This document shows, piece by piece, positions 11,750 to 24,186 of a DNA stretch of 64,000 bases; within the stretch, counting starts at the first letter, position 1, and each line of letters begins with the position of its first letter. The position numbers were made by a program, and so were the translations under genes. Source of the DNA: Bryum argenteum (Eukaryota > Streptophyta > Bryopsida > Bryales > Bryaceae); the NCBI GenBank assembly GCA_037043015.1, contig CM073326.1, positions 10,982,345 to 11,046,344 on the forward strand, written 5' to 3'. Below the pieces are notes generated by a model. That model worked only from the letters and a program-made list of their open reading frames with translations. It made no database searches and had not been told where the DNA came from.

Positions 11750-12827
11750 CGTAATTTGTCAAAATTTGAGATTTTGGGAAATTTTCAAAAAATTATTCTC
11801 AGAATCACAAATTCATAAAGACACCTAACCACCATTCACCTTTTTCAAATTCAAAATTTATCATTCCATAATATTTAGTTTGCCAATTTGCACATCTAAG
11901 GCAAATTGTGGCCCCCCCCCCCTATAGAAAACAAATTTAGCTTTCGCTTTATGAACATTGGGGAATTCTAAGTTTTTGCATGCGCCTACTCAACTAACTT
12001 ACCTACATGGAAAAGAATATGAGCAAAATATCTGGGGTAACAATCATCAACTTGCCCTTTGCACCATTGAGAACAAACATCATGTGCAAAACTATTGCTG
12101 CAACTTTGAACGTTACTATCTCTTAAATGATAAACATCCAACGCTCAATTTATCCTAAAATCAGGGTTTGGTACAAGATCTTACAGTTGGAAGTAAAAAA
12201 ATAAGTTTCAAAAAAAAAATTACATACTCCGGAGAGTCCATAAAGGTTGAAAATTGCAGTTTTGAGGTTTCAAGCTCCTAAAAACACAAGGAAATTCAGG
12301 GGTTAAGTACAACGAAGTACACAAATTTTAGTGCAAAACACAATCATGAACGAACTTACATCATTTGAAGCCCATGCTATTGGAACTTGCTCTTAAAACT
12401 TCCGGTACACAAACAAGTTGCATCAAGAACTATAATACCAAGTTGTTGCCATGTGGCCGCAAGAAGTGTGCCGACATGAATTCATGGCAATTTTACCACC
12501 TCGAGTACGTAGGTAGGAAGGTCGCGCCCTTGCTTCCACATGTATGTATGGAGATAGAACCAACATTGTTGTGGCCTCACCACATGAAACTCATGATCCA
12601 ACTTACAGGTACATGATCTCCAGTACACTACTACAAGCGGCAAAACTCAATATTAAAATTAAATTTGCCGAAAACAACAATAACATCTCCATTAGAGAAA
12701 AAAACTCTCATTACGGTATTAATATCCTCGCAAAGAAACCTCTAGTTAATGGACACAAAAAATGACGAGAATAAGCCACTAGAACTCTATAAGCATGTAA
12801 CATTGAAACATGAAACTATCGTTTAGC
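10781..12827. repeat. degenerate TTAA-family repeat sequence, no gene
   Basis: Segments match repeats elsewhere in the window: the block around 11980-12110 (CTACATGGAAAA followed by AACAATCATCAACTTGCCCTT) recurs near 18985-19045 and, more weakly, near 22210. A terminal AGGGGTTAAG lies near 12300-12307. Short open frames are not supported by any domain. Confidence 0.5.
11715..11744. repeat. homopolymer run of 30 T
   Basis: An uninterrupted T tract inside repeat-derived, gene-free sequence. Confidence 0.9.
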
Positions 12828-13068
12828 TTAACCCCTAACTTTCCTTGAAACGGGTTTTGCAGGAGAAAAACTCAGCCAACTTTGACCATTATAATCTCAC
12901 AAATGAAGAAGAATGAACCGTTCAAATTTGGTATGTGAGAAGATTGTCAAGTGAACTTTAGGATCGTACGGTTGGATCTTTTAAATAATGCTCAGATTGA
13001 GATTTTTTGAGCTTAATCTAAAGGAAGGTCAAATTTTGTGACTTAAACCGGCGGAAGTTTAGGGGTTA
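12828..13068. mobile_element. TTAA-flanked element, B1 family
   Basis: It starts TTAACCCCTAACTTTCCTTG and ends GTTTAGGGGTTAC (one base off TTAA), 241 bp. The interior matches the copies at 13929-14195, 26868-28067 and 29256-29524, including the GAACCGTTCAAATTTGGTAT and AAGGAAGGTCAAATTTTGTG blocks. It is noncoding. Confidence 0.8.
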
Positions 13069-13650
13069 CCTTAATTTACATGTACATCAGCTGTGATTGA
13101 TTTTTTAAGCCAATTAGTGTAGGCAAATACATACATGATTATGGAGGGCTAAGGTCACTTCCTTGTGACGGACAGGTGGGATGGCATCGGCATGGCACCT
13201 GTAGTATATTTGACGATTGTTCCCGAGCATCCGATATTTTGGTTCCCGAGTAAAAGTACGACCAGACATGCAGAGAACAAGGACATATTCACATCATAAT
13301 AAAAGAAATATTGGTCTTAGCCATGTCCACCTGGCCTACGAGATTGGTGCAGATCAGCTAAGTTGGGGCGGGACGACGGGTACCATGGCAATCACGCACC
13401 CCCGCACCTGTAATTCTATCTCGGCCCTTTAGAACCATTTTCATCGCACGACATCTGGACTCCCGTGGTTTTGGTCAAGATTAAACTGCCATTGCTCGGA
13501 CGGGACCGTTACACTATGTGGAGGTTTGGTTTATCGACAACGTGTCACTCTTCCCCCAAAATGTTATCCGGTGGGCGAACTCGTTCAAAGTGCCATAATT
13601 ATACAACAATATTATTGCACATAGAGTTTGTGAACTCGTATAGAGTTTCA

Positions 13651-13723
13651 TTGTCGTTATGTCCCATGGGCATATCATCAAAGGTATGTCAAACATGCAT
13701 TTTATTCACGCCAGACCTACATG

Positions 13724-13765
<42 letters not shown>
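13651..13765. repeat. short dispersed repeat copy 3 with a 40-nt T run
   Basis: The core GGGCATATCATCAAAGGTAT to TTATTCACGCCAGACC is followed directly by 40 T (13726-13765). Homologous to the copies at 7951 and 8495. A T-tailed retroposon and a plain T-tract expansion are both possible. Confidence 0.6.
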
Positions 13766-13834
13766 CATTGTCAGTTTATTGGTATGGAAGTGGTAAAATG
13801 CGGATTAGTAGCTCATCATCACCCTAAGAATCGT

Positions 13835-14409
13835 TTGACCCCTAAAGACCCTTGGTGCAAAATTACCTGAATTACAAAATTTGACCTTCCTTTAGATTAA
13901 GCTCAAAAAATCTCAATCTAAGCATTATTTAACCCCTAAATTTCCTTGTTGCAGAACGGTCTAAGTCACAAAATGTGATCTTCCTTCAGATTAAGCTAAA
14001 AAAATCTCATCTAAGCACTATTTAAAAGATTCAATCGTAAGATCTCAAAGTTCACTTGACATTCTTCTCACATACCAAATTTGAACCGTTCACTCTTCCT
14101 CATTTGTGAGATTTTAGTTGTCAAAGTTGACAGAGTTTTTCTCCTACGGGAACCTCCAAAACCCGTCTTGGGTTTTAAGGAAAGTTAGGGGTTAAAAGAT
14201 TCAACCGTAAGATCTCAAAGTTCACTTCACATTTTTCACACATACCAAATTTGGACCGTTCATTCTTCCTCATTTGTGAGATTATAATGGTCAAAGTACT
14301 AGATCCTACGATTAAATACTCAAAAGTTAAAAATATTGCACCTTGCAATAACCGAGGGATGTTTTGAGGCTTTCTGGCAGTTTTGAGGCCTTACGACATT
14401 AGGGGTTAA
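13835..14409. mobile_element. outer B1-like TTAA element containing a nested copy of its own family
   Basis: Its left end reads TTGACCCCTAAAGACCC (TTAA degraded to TTGA) and its right end ATTAGGGGTTAA. Sequences flanking the inner insertion (CTAAGCATTAT and AAGATTCAACCGTAAGATCTC) are contiguous in related copies. The segment right of about 14300 differs from standard B1, so the right boundary may be a fusion. Confidence 0.6.
13929..14195. mobile_element. TTAA-flanked element, B1 family, nested in a relative
   Basis: The element is 267 bp with ends TTAACCCCTAAATTTCC and GGAAAGTTAGGGGTTAA. It is inserted at a TTAA of the outer copy. The inner copy itself still carries the same site empty at 14022-14025 (CACTAT-TTAA-AAGATTCAA). 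Confidence 0.9.
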
Positions 14410-14607
14410 GAGGGACTAGTGCTCCCCATATTATTTTCTCTTTTTTAAGAACATCACTTAGTATACTAGCGATGAAATGTGGTGTAGCTACACTCATTTG
14501 TACGAGTGTGATTGATTTAGGAATTTGGGAAGTTATAGATTATAATAAGCCTTTGTCTCTCATTGTGGTAATGTCATTCTAAAAAACTAATCAGAACAAT
14601 ATTTTTA

Positions 14608-14686
14608 TTAACCCCTAAAGGCCCAAGCAAGCCAAAACGGCTTGATCTTCAATGTAATTTGGTAACCTTGGGCCTTTAGGGGTTAA
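14608..14686. mobile_element. 79-bp miniature TTAA element
   Basis: It has perfect 20-bp terminal inverted repeats, TTAACCCCTAAAGGCCCAAG at the left and its exact complement at the right. Only about 40 bp lie between them, so it is among the shortest elements of this group in the window. Confidence 0.85.
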
Positions 14687-14702
14687 TGATTCAAGTTTTT
14701 GA

Positions 14703-15288
14703 TTAACCCCTAAAGATCCTTGGGTGTTTTTGGGAGCTTAAAACCTCAAAACTCCAATTCTCTACCTCTATGCACTTCAAGGGGTGCGAAACAATTTTTT
14801 TATTCTTTTCTTAACTTCCAACCGTAAGATCTTGTACCTAAGCCAATTTTCAGTATCTGATATAAAAATTGACCGTTGGATGTTTACCATTTGAGAGATT
14901 ATAACATCCAAAGTTTGTCTACGAAGTTTTTTTGGGCATTGTTGAGATTATTTTTGACACTTTTGGAGGCTGCCCTTGTAAAATTGGTACACTTTTTGAC
15001 TTGGGGCCCTTTGGAACTTAAGTAGTGATTTGGTCATGAACATATTTCCAGAAAAAAAATTCAAAAAAATACTAAATTTAAACTGCCCCAGTTCGGCTCG
15101 CAAACCAAGAATTGTTGTAGAAGACTCAAAAATTGGAATTTGGCTTTGTAAATTTTACCACATACACTTTGCAGTATAGGGAGCACCCATTAAAAAATTT
15201 AGGCAAAAATATTACTTTTAACCTATTCATCTAAGCTGCCCAAAATAGCAAAAGCCCGATTTGGTCCTCTTGGATCTTTAGGGGTTAA
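14703..15288. mobile_element. TTAA-flanked element, B2 family, intact ends
   Basis: The element is 586 bp with ends TTAACCCCTAAAGATCC and GGATCTTTAGGGGTTAA, perfect 17-bp inverted repeats. Paralogues lie at 10195-10780 (interrupted) and 60182-61075. It has no coding capacity. Confidence 0.88.
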
Positions 15289-15398
15289 TGTTACAATAGC
15301 CTTGATTTCAGTTTTGAACTTTGAGAGTATATTTCTCCTAGAGTATAAGGATTGTGGAACACAAATCAATGGTCTTGTTGGAAAGGTATGAGAGAATA

Positions 15399-15760
15399 TC
15401 CCTTAAACACTTAAGGTGACCTGAGGGGTCATATTCCAACTCCTCTGTAGCTCTCAATGCACTCAACTTTTCACTTATATTTTGATGTCAAACTAGTCAC
15501 CTTCTTCTGATGCATTCAAAACCTGAAATTTTAGAATTCAAATCACAATTTGTATGAGTGATTTTGTGCTTTAAAAGGATTGTGGTAGGTAGGTTGGGGT
15601 TGTACATAACCTTGTAGGAGGTTGCAAGCTCATCATTGATTGGATCATTCATGATGCCCAAGTTCAAAAAGTGCACTATCCATGATGCCCAATTTCAAAA
15701 GATGTTGTGATCCAATTTTGGGCTGCCCGTTTCAGGCACCTTCGGTGTTTAAGGGTTAAT
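15399..15760. mobile_element. TTAA-type MITE, family A copy 1
   Basis: The left end CCCTTAAACACTTAAGG lacks its TTAA; the right end is GTGTTTAAGGGTTAA. The interior is the family-A body with GTAGCTCTCAATGCACTCAAC, GGTAGGTTGGGGTTGTAC and the CATGATGCCCAAGTTC repeat. About 360 bp. Confidence 0.8.
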
Positions 15761-16599
15761 CCCTGAACATCTTTGGGGTATTTTAGCCAAACCTCATTTT
15801 TTAAAAAGTGTCATAGATGAAGGTGAACATAAGCTAATTAGATCTCAACCATAAAAACTTCTTGTTGTAGATTTTGGGGACAATATAGCTCCAACAATAA
15901 AATAAGCATAAATAAATAACCTCAACCGTAAGTACAAAAGAACGTCAAGATAAAGTCAGTGATAGGAGTTTAGTTGTAAGGTGACCTGCTCGTAAATCGT
16001 CCAAATTCGAGAATCCTTGACTATTTTTGGCATGGTACTAATTTGCAAAGTACCAAGGAGGGTGTCCCTCAAGTATGAGAATTTCTTGATACACACACAA
16101 TTTTATAAAAGTAGATGAGTAGAAGCTAATGAAAACTGTACACCCTAGATTCCACCCAAAATCTAGCTTACAAGTACATTGGGAATCGTAGATGAAAAGA
16201 AGGAATCTTCTTCTTGGTTGAATAAGCTATTGTGGGATTTTTCGGTGTTGTGTGGGTTTCGAGCAAGTTACCTTATACCACATGTGACAATGATTCAAAC
16301 GGTGTTGGTACCTAATGGGGAAACATGCTGGTTTTCGCAAGCATTCCTTAGTTTGACCTTGTAACACACAAGAGCCGGTGAATAATCACAGCCACAGGAG
16401 TGCTTGGTGTAATAGCAGCCAATGGACACATAAACTTTACGAAGCGCCACACATGGGAACTGTCTTGGGGACAACAACAACAACGACAACATCAACATAT
16501 TTTCATGGGTATTAAAATTAAAATTTTTTTTAAAAAAGAAAAGAAAAAAAGCACTGAAGTGTTGACTGGGAGGGGGGATCGAGATGCTGCATCAAATAT

Positions 16600-16970
16600 T
16601 TAACCTTAAAAGGTCCTTCCACTCCTCAATGGGCAGCCCGAAATTGGATCTCAGCATCTTTTGCACTTGGGCAACATGAATAGTGCACTTTTTGAACTTG
16701 GGCAGCATGAATGAACCAATCAATGATGAGTTTGCAACCTCCTACAAGGTTTTGTGCAATCTCAACCTACCTACCACTATCCTTTCAAAGCACAAATCAC
16801 TCATACAAATTGCGATTTGAATTGTAGGATTTCACTTTGTAGATGCATCACAAAAAGGTGACCATAATGATATAAAAAAATAAGTGAAAAATTGAGAATC
16901 AAAAGAGCTAGAGGCAAGATTCTGTTGGAAAACAGCCGAGGGGCTGACAGGCGCCTGCAAGGGTTCATAA
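16600..16970. mobile_element. TTAA-type MITE, family A copy 2, degraded
   Basis: The body is clearly family A (GGGCAGCCCGAAATTGGATC, then AATGATGAGTTTGCAACCTC). Both ends are degraded: TTAACCTTAAAAGG at the left and AGGGTTCATAA at the right. Confidence 0.75.
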
Positions 16971-18400
16971 GACGAAGGAAGGGAATGGGGGAACGAGGAT
17001 GGTAAGGAAGGGTGGGTGACAGTATGGGGCATGGGGCGATGCAAGTTGGCAAAGGGAATGGAAGGAGAGGGGGAGGAGCGAAGAGCATCAAATGGCATGG
17101 GCATGGCTCTAACTCCTCCGTGGGGGGACCGGGACCGGGTCCGGGCCCGTTCAGCGGCCCCTCCCTCAAGGTGCCCTGTACACCTCTCGTTTGCAAGTTT
17201 CTCTTTGCCTCCACTCATCACCACACTTCCAACATGTGAATAGAAGAATCTTGTCTTTTTTACTGTTTCAACATGCACGGCTTGTTATCAAGATGCCATC
17301 ATCAATCATAGTTTTTATTCTTTAGGAGCTTCTATTCATCAAATCAAGTGTTTGCATTGTTTGCGAGCTCGTAGATTCTTCTTCTCCCGCACATGCATTT
17401 ATTATAAGGCATGCATCATCATCGTTGAAATATGCTTGGAATATATGAGTTTTTTTGTTGTTACAACTTGTTTCCCTATTGGATGGTTGCTTGCTTGCTT
17501 GCTCAATTTCAATATAAGGGAGAATGCAACGGAGGTCTAGTGTGATGATAGCAGTCTGTTTTTTTTTTTTGTAAGAGATTTGATTTTTGAGTCAAAGTGA
17601 AGGATTGAAAATTGCTTGTTTGTAGATAAAAACACAAATTTGCTACCATCGCTACAACTCTACCAAGGGCAGCTGAGATTGTCGAATTAGTTCAAAGGAA
17701 CAAGGACTACGGATGGTTATTTATAGATTCCACTGCACAAGAGTTGTTAATTAGTGTTATAAACGGCAAACCGTAACACTAAATGTCACATGTCACCATA
17801 GTGGTACCACTGTAATTGTCAAACCATAACACTAAATGTGAGAGCATGCACACTTTTCTTGCAAGTGGAAGAATTTATTGAAAGTGGTGCAATTGGTGGC
17901 TTGAAGAAAAAGACAAGTTGCAAACGTACATTTTTTTTTACTCTAGCAATTGTAATGACCCCGCGAGATTCTCCCATGTGGTGCCTACGTGCTCATGAGA
18001 TGACTACTGTAGTTTTCATGAGAATAACATACATACATACATACTGCAAGAATAAAGAATATAGTGTGGTCTCTAATATAGTGTGTATATAAGGGATACT
18101 ACCTGGAAAAAGAGGGTCATGGCTGGGCACAGATCCCAATGTGCAAGAAGAAGACGAAGAATCAGTTATATTAGTTTCTCATGTACTGTAACAAAGTCAA
18201 GGAAGACTATTAATAGTCAAATACCGGTGTTTTTCATGTTTTTTGGTTCATTGTGCAAAAAGCAGCCTACTCCGCAATTCAAAAGGCTCGTGGTGCCATT
18301 AACCCACCAATCGGCCTCAATATAAAGTGAGTAATAGTTCTCTACGAGCAAGAAGAAAACTTCTTCAAAATGGAAACGTCCGTAGTGTCGGAAAAGCGAC
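16971..18400. other. intergenic region with a GC-rich purine/pyrimidine patch
   Basis: A patch near 17010-17170 is purine-rich and then GC-rich (GGGACCGGGACCGGGTCCGG). Overlapping frames stay open on both strands but encode only Gly/Pro low complexity. Nothing else is identifiable. Confidence 0.4.
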
Positions 18401-20542
18401 ATCATAGATGAAGGGCAGGGCAGAAACTTTGATGAGCCATAACTTCTTCATCCGGACTTTGTTTTGGACGAAAGCACTTGGGTTGGGTCACAAGTTGAGT
18501 CTAGTTTGAGTGGTAAAGATTTCAAATCCATACGATAAAGTATAAATTTGAGGTTTCAAGTCAAAGCAGTTTAAATTTAGCTTTTTTGAAGTATTCTTTT
18601 TTTGGAGATATGTTCATTACCAAGTTACTATTCAAATACCAAAGTGTCCGAAGTCAAAAAGTTCACCAATTTTACAAGGGCAACCTCCAAAATTTTCAAA
18701 AGCAATCTTCACAAATTCTAGTAATCTTACAATTTTTTCTTTCAAAAATTGCCAAATTTAAAGATTTTAGATTTTTTTCGAGATTTTTTTTCTTCTCAAA
18801 ATTTACATACTCATAAAGACACCTACTCACTGTCCAAATTTTTCTCAAACTAAATATATCATATGTGGTGCTTGTTTTACTATATTGTTGTTTTTAGACA
18901 TTTTTTCATAAAATAATGCACATGAAGGTCAAAAATGTGGAATGAGTCTCTAAAATTTTGCATGAGTGTACCCAACTTGATTACCTACATGGAAAAAATG
19001 AGGGGAAAATGATTGGAGTAACAATCATCAAGTTGCCCTTGGCGCCAATGCCTCTTAGACAGCAGCAAAAAAAAGTGTTGAACAAACTTTGATCATTACG
19101 ATCTCACAACTGACAAACATCCACTGGTTGAAATATTTACTAGTCCTTTGTATACAAGTTAGGTACAAGATCTTACGGTTCAAAGTCTAAAAATAGGAAC
19201 AAAACGTTTATCCATTTCCCCATTTCCCAACAAAGGCGAAATATGGCGGTTTTTGGTTCTCAAGGTCGAGGAAACGCTTAGTATTTTAGGGGTTAAATGT
19301 AATACATATTCCACTAAAGTGTTGATTTCATACCTTATTTTGGAAGATAATTTGTATGGAGGTGCAAAAAGTGGAATAAGTCTCTAAAATTCTGCATGGG
19401 CGTACTAAACTCCGTTGTCCTCATAGAATAAATATGAGTAAAATGTTTCGGTAACATCATCAAGTTCTCCTTTGCATACGTTAGACTATAATTTTTGAAT
19501 AATTCTCCAAAAAAAAAACTCGTGTCAACTTTGAACGTTATAATCTCACAAATCCATGGTCAAGATCCAACTGCAAAAATTTTACATCGTGGTTGTGATA
19601 GAGCTAGGTTTGAGATCCTACAATTGAAAGTAAGAAACAACACTAACTGTTTTGACCACACCTCAAGTTCAACTAGGTGATAAAAACTTGTAGATTTTGG
19701 TTTGAACTCCTAAATGATTTGATTCACTTGTAGTAAAAAGAACAGACACTCAAAAAACATGTCATAGATGAAAACAAGGATAAGTTTTTCAAATCTCAAC
19801 CGTACAATCTTGTAATAGACATATTGTACATTATGTGAGTCATGAGGACTCATATATTGCAAAATCGAAATCGTAACGTATTATTACTCAAAAAACATCA
19901 CAAAATCTCAACAATCAATTGGAGATGCTACTAATAGACTTACTCCAATGAAAAATGACCAACTATAAAGATGTTTACCTTTATCTCAATAACACCTTCA
20001 TCCAAGAAAAATTCATCACAAAAATTTATTGACTCAAATAATAGCTTTGCGATGTTGAAAATTGCCTCAAAATTTAAAAAGGAAAATAGCCTAAAACTAG
20101 ACCACTTGCATTGAAATGCATGCAATGTGTTCCTCACACCTTGGATGGAATCAAGGTTTCTAGTACTATAACTAGAGTCATATTAGAGTCCAACCCAACA
20201 AAAGAAATTGAAATCCAATGGTGGATGAAGGAGAAACAACTTCTCAATAAAACATGTATTTCCTATAATAAATTCAATATAAACATCATTCCAAATCCAA
20301 CACCTGAATCAATCGAATGACAAATATTCCAACTACAAAGTTATTGGACTTTCATGTTGAAATCATAATTATGCAAAAAGAACCATGAAAAACAAAATTG
20401 AGTTATACATAATTGGCTTGCAATGCTATAACATGACCCATGTTTGAAAAACCCAAAAACAAGAGCTTCCTTCACTAACATGTTTTGCCATAAATTTATA
20501 CTTTCTAGATTGGATCTGCAATTTTCACCACACAAGCTAAGC
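18401..20542. repeat. composite of degenerate TTAA-family long repeats
   Basis: Blocks recur elsewhere in the window. The GAGCCATAACTTCTTCATCC segment (about 18430) matches 21270 and 43075; the CTACATGGAAAAAATGAGG segment (about 18985) matches 12005. A right end TTTTAGGGGTTAAATG lies at about 19277-19292. No gene is supportable. Confidence 0.5.
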
Positions 20543-20912
20543 TTAACCCTTAAACGTCAGACTATACGGATTTGGGCAGCCTAGTATTGGATCACAACAT
20601 CTTTTGAACTTGGGCATCATGAATAGTGCACTTTTTGAACTTGGGCATCATGAATGGACCAATCAATGATGAGCTTGCAACCTCCTACAAGGTTATGTAC
20701 AACCCCAACTTACCTACCACAATCCTTTCAAAGTACAAAATCGCTCATACAAATTGTGATTTGAATTCTAAAATTTCACTTTTTGAATGCATCACAAGAA
20801 GGTGACCAATTTGACATCAAAATAAAAGTGAAAAGTTGAGTACATTGAGAGCTACATAGGAGATTCTGTTGGAATATGATCCCTCGGGTCACCGCAGGCG
20901 TTTAAGGGTTAA
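20543..20912. mobile_element. TTAA-type MITE, family A copy 3
   Basis: The element is 370 bp with ends TTAACCCTTAAACGTC and GGCGTTTAAGGGTTAA, carrying the full family-A body. It is inserted in long-family repeat sequence that continues on the right as TTTGGAACCTAATCC. Confidence 0.9.
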
Positions 20913-21213
20913 TTTGGAACCTAATCCAAGTGATTTCATCCAAAACACGCTCTAGATGAAGAATTTATGGCTCTTCAAAGTTGTTGCTTATCATCCAAAA
21001 TGTTGTTTTTCTACAATCAACACGTTTAGAGGTTAAAGGTACAAAACTGGCTTGAATTGGCACCTATTCACTATTCAAAATTTTACTGCAACAAATAATA
21101 TTGACATGATTCATGTTTTATTATATTGTTATTTTCATACTTCTTTCTAGAAGGTTAATATGCATGAAGGTTCAAAAAGCATTTCGAGCCTTTAAAATTT
21201 TGCATGAACATAC

Positions 21214-22184
21214 TTAACCCTTAAACGCCCACGATGTTGAGAAACGACATTTTGGATGTACATCAGAAACTTTGAAGAGCCATATCTTCTTCATCCAAGG
21301 TCCGTTTTGGATGAAATCACTTGGGTTAGGTTCCAAATCAGGTCTAGTTTGTGTTGCAAGTCCATACAATAAAGTATGAATTAATGGAATGCACTTTAGT
21401 GAAGACAACTCTTGTTTTTGGGTTTCCAAGCATAAGGCATGTATTACCATTGCAAGCCAATTATGCGAAATTGAAAATAGTTTTTCATGATTTTTTTTTC
21501 ATGGTCATGATCTTAAGCTGATTCTTAACAACTTTGTAGTGAGAAGTTTTTTGATCCAAATGATTTTGCTATTGGATTTGCAATGATGTTTTGTCAACAG
21601 AAAAAGTGAGAAAATGGATGATATTTGAGGAGCTATATCTCCCTCATCCACCGTTGGATTTCAACTTAATTTTTTGGGATGGCCTCCAATTAGAGTCTAG
21701 TCTAAGTGGTAGAAACCTTAACAAGATCGAAGATGTTTTGAAGATAAGGCATGAAATTGAATGCAAAGGGTCTAGTTTTGGACTATTTTTCCTTTGTAAA
21801 ATGTTCGGTAGTGTTTATCATTGCATGGCTTTTATTTGAGCCAAGAAATTTTTTTGATGAATTTTTGTTGGGTAGAGGACTTATTAAGATGAAGGTGAAC
21901 ATCTTTCTAGTTGGTGATTTTTTCATTGCAATAGGTATATTGGTAGCATTTCCACCTCAAAGTGAAAATGATGAAATTTTGCAGTTTGTTTTTGATATTA
22001 ATATGTTATGATCTCCCGATTTATAAGGCCTCATGACTCAAATTTTGGTCCACATGATCTTCGATAAGTCTATTACAAGTTTGTACAGTTGAGATCTTGA
22101 TAGCTTCTCTTGATTTTCATCTATGACGATTTCTATGGAACTGTGCTTTCCTGCTAAAAATAGGCTCGGGCGTTTAGGGGTTAA
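21214..22184. mobile_element. TTAA-flanked long element (family L)
   Basis: The element is 971 bp with ends TTAACCCTTAAACGCCC and GGGCGTTTAGGGGTTAA. The ends match family A but the interior is different: it includes TGAAGAGCCATATCTTCTTC and TTGGATTTCAACTTAATTTT. The interior is homologous to 43025-44343 and, loosely, to about 48050-48700. Two frames of 82-86 codons (21591-21839 and 21751-22011) overlap; neither shows a motif I recognise. It carries an empty TTAA (21718-21721) at the place where the 43-kb relative has a family-A insertion. Confidence 0.8.
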
Positions 22185-24186
22185 ATTAGTAGTTTACATA
22201 GAAAATTTATGACCAAAATGTTTGGGGGTAGCAATCTTCAAATCTCCCTTTGCACCATGGAGACAATGCCTACCAAGCAATGTCCAAAAACTCTTGGATG
22301 TTTGGATGTTGTTGGAAAGATTGGATGTTATGATCTTGAAAAAGATAAACATCCAATGGTCAAATTTTTATGAGCGGCCTAAAATAGGCTTCGATACAAA
22401 ATCGTACAACTATAATTAATTTGGTGTACACTCCTAGGAGTGCATAGAGGTTGAAAATCGCACTTATAAGGTTTCAAGCTTCCAACATACAAGGAGATGT
22501 AGAGATTAACTGCATGTATTTTTACCTATAAAAATCTCCATTCCACTTCCTTTAGTTCATTATTATTATATTTAAAACCAAATCAAAATAATATTAGATA
22601 AACTGACTTTTTTTTACATAATTACTCTCGACAATACAACTGAGGGCCATGTCACAGGGGAGGCAAGGGAGAGCAAGGGCAACCTGCAATTGGTTGATGC
22701 CGGACCGGATTACTACACGGAAGGTCGTTTTAGCAAAGGCAAGATGACCGAGCATGAAAGTGCACCTCATGAAACTACCAAGAATTCGGGATTGAAAATT
22801 CTTACCTCCACCCTCCGTTGTGCTACCTCTAGCACATCAATAGTGACCTCTTATAGAATCAGAGCAGTGCCATGTATGTGGCTAACCACCTCCACACAAG
22901 CTGACCTGGTTCAGAGCCTGCCCAACCTGCAGTGTCAGCCAGAGAGTCGGGAGCCTTGTTTGGCGTGTGAGGAACCCGAGCTTACACACTATCCTTGCAA
23001 CCCGGTGAAGAGGGTTGAGGTCTCCTAAAATTTAGCACACCATAACTCAAAGCTATCCCGTGCCTTCACTCACATTCTAGTGTCCCCATTAACCAATAGG
23101 AGAGGTACACGTGGCAAAAATTTTATTGGCATAAACTAATTTCTATTATGATTACTTATGTACGTGCCCTGCCTTCCGGCGTAGGGTGGGGTATCGATGC
23201 CTGCCCAAGCGAGCTTGCGACGCAGCCATGCTCTGAGGGAAGTCGTAGGAATCCCCGGACCCGGTGATCATTATCTCTTGCCTCCCGTGTGGCTTCCACC
23301 TTAGTGTAAAATTACTGACACTGAAACAATCCCAGGGTAAAGAAGGTGAGTAAAATGTTTACAGCGGCAGGCAAGGGGAGCCGCCATTCGAGTCCCCATT
23401 CTAGGCACCTGACAATGTACAGCACAAATCATCAACATTCAATTATAGAAGAGGGCAGGCAGGCCTCGATCGGAGTCATCGGACTGAGAAGGTCCAAGTT
23501 TGGTGCAGAGGCTCAGACACTTGCAGTGTACTCAGAAGTTGCAGAATGGCTGTCAGCAACGATCTCCGTTTTCTTTATCTTTTGGACACAAATAAAGCCG
23601 GTTGCCGCAGCACCGGTAAAGTGCAGTCTAAAGATCTTCTTCAGAAGCAAGCGCTTGCAGAGGTTAGAAAAGCATATAGTAAAAAGTCCAGCCCAGCGCC
23701 AGCGCCAGCAAGGAAGTTAGAATATATCATGTGTCAGTGGTTGCTGCCCGATTTATATCATTCGTTTTGCGAGATTAGCATGCCGATCGATCGAGGCCTC
23801 CACTTCTCTTCCCCACTTTCTATTTCTATTCTCTCCTTTGCTTTGATTCAATCTGATTCACGTAACATTCACATGATCACCTACGTTTTGCTATGCTTAG
23901 TGGTTTTACAAATTAAGCTCCTCCCATGTGACGCGTTCGTCATCCTCCATCACCTCTATTTTGTACAATCCTTCCTTTCAGTTTGGGTCTCTTTCTTTAA
24001 TGTAAGGGCCGCTTCACACTATGGCTGTTCAAGTCAAGAGGCCGTGTGGGATTGAGAGCCCGAACTTCATTGAGAAATTTACTGAAAATAGCCAATAAAA
24101 TTGGAGTATAATTGGAACATAGTGTGAAATCTCCAAAGGCCAAGTCCAAAGTCCAAACCCATACCATTTGTTTGGCTTCAATGTAC
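22185..24186. other. repeat remnant, then a GC-richer anonymous segment
   Basis: About 22200-22510 is long-family repeat. From about 22620 to 23720 the base composition is clearly more GC-rich than the surroundings. Frames of 112, 124 and 169 codons occur at 22690-23028, 23346-23720 and 23546-24055, but overlap in different frames without a recognised domain. It could be retroelement or captured gene debris; I cannot assign it. Confidence 0.4.

Noticed and set aside
16801..17278. 137- and 148-codon minus-strand frames
   Set aside because: They run from a family-A element into a GC-rich simple patch; Gly/Pro low complexity and two competing frames.
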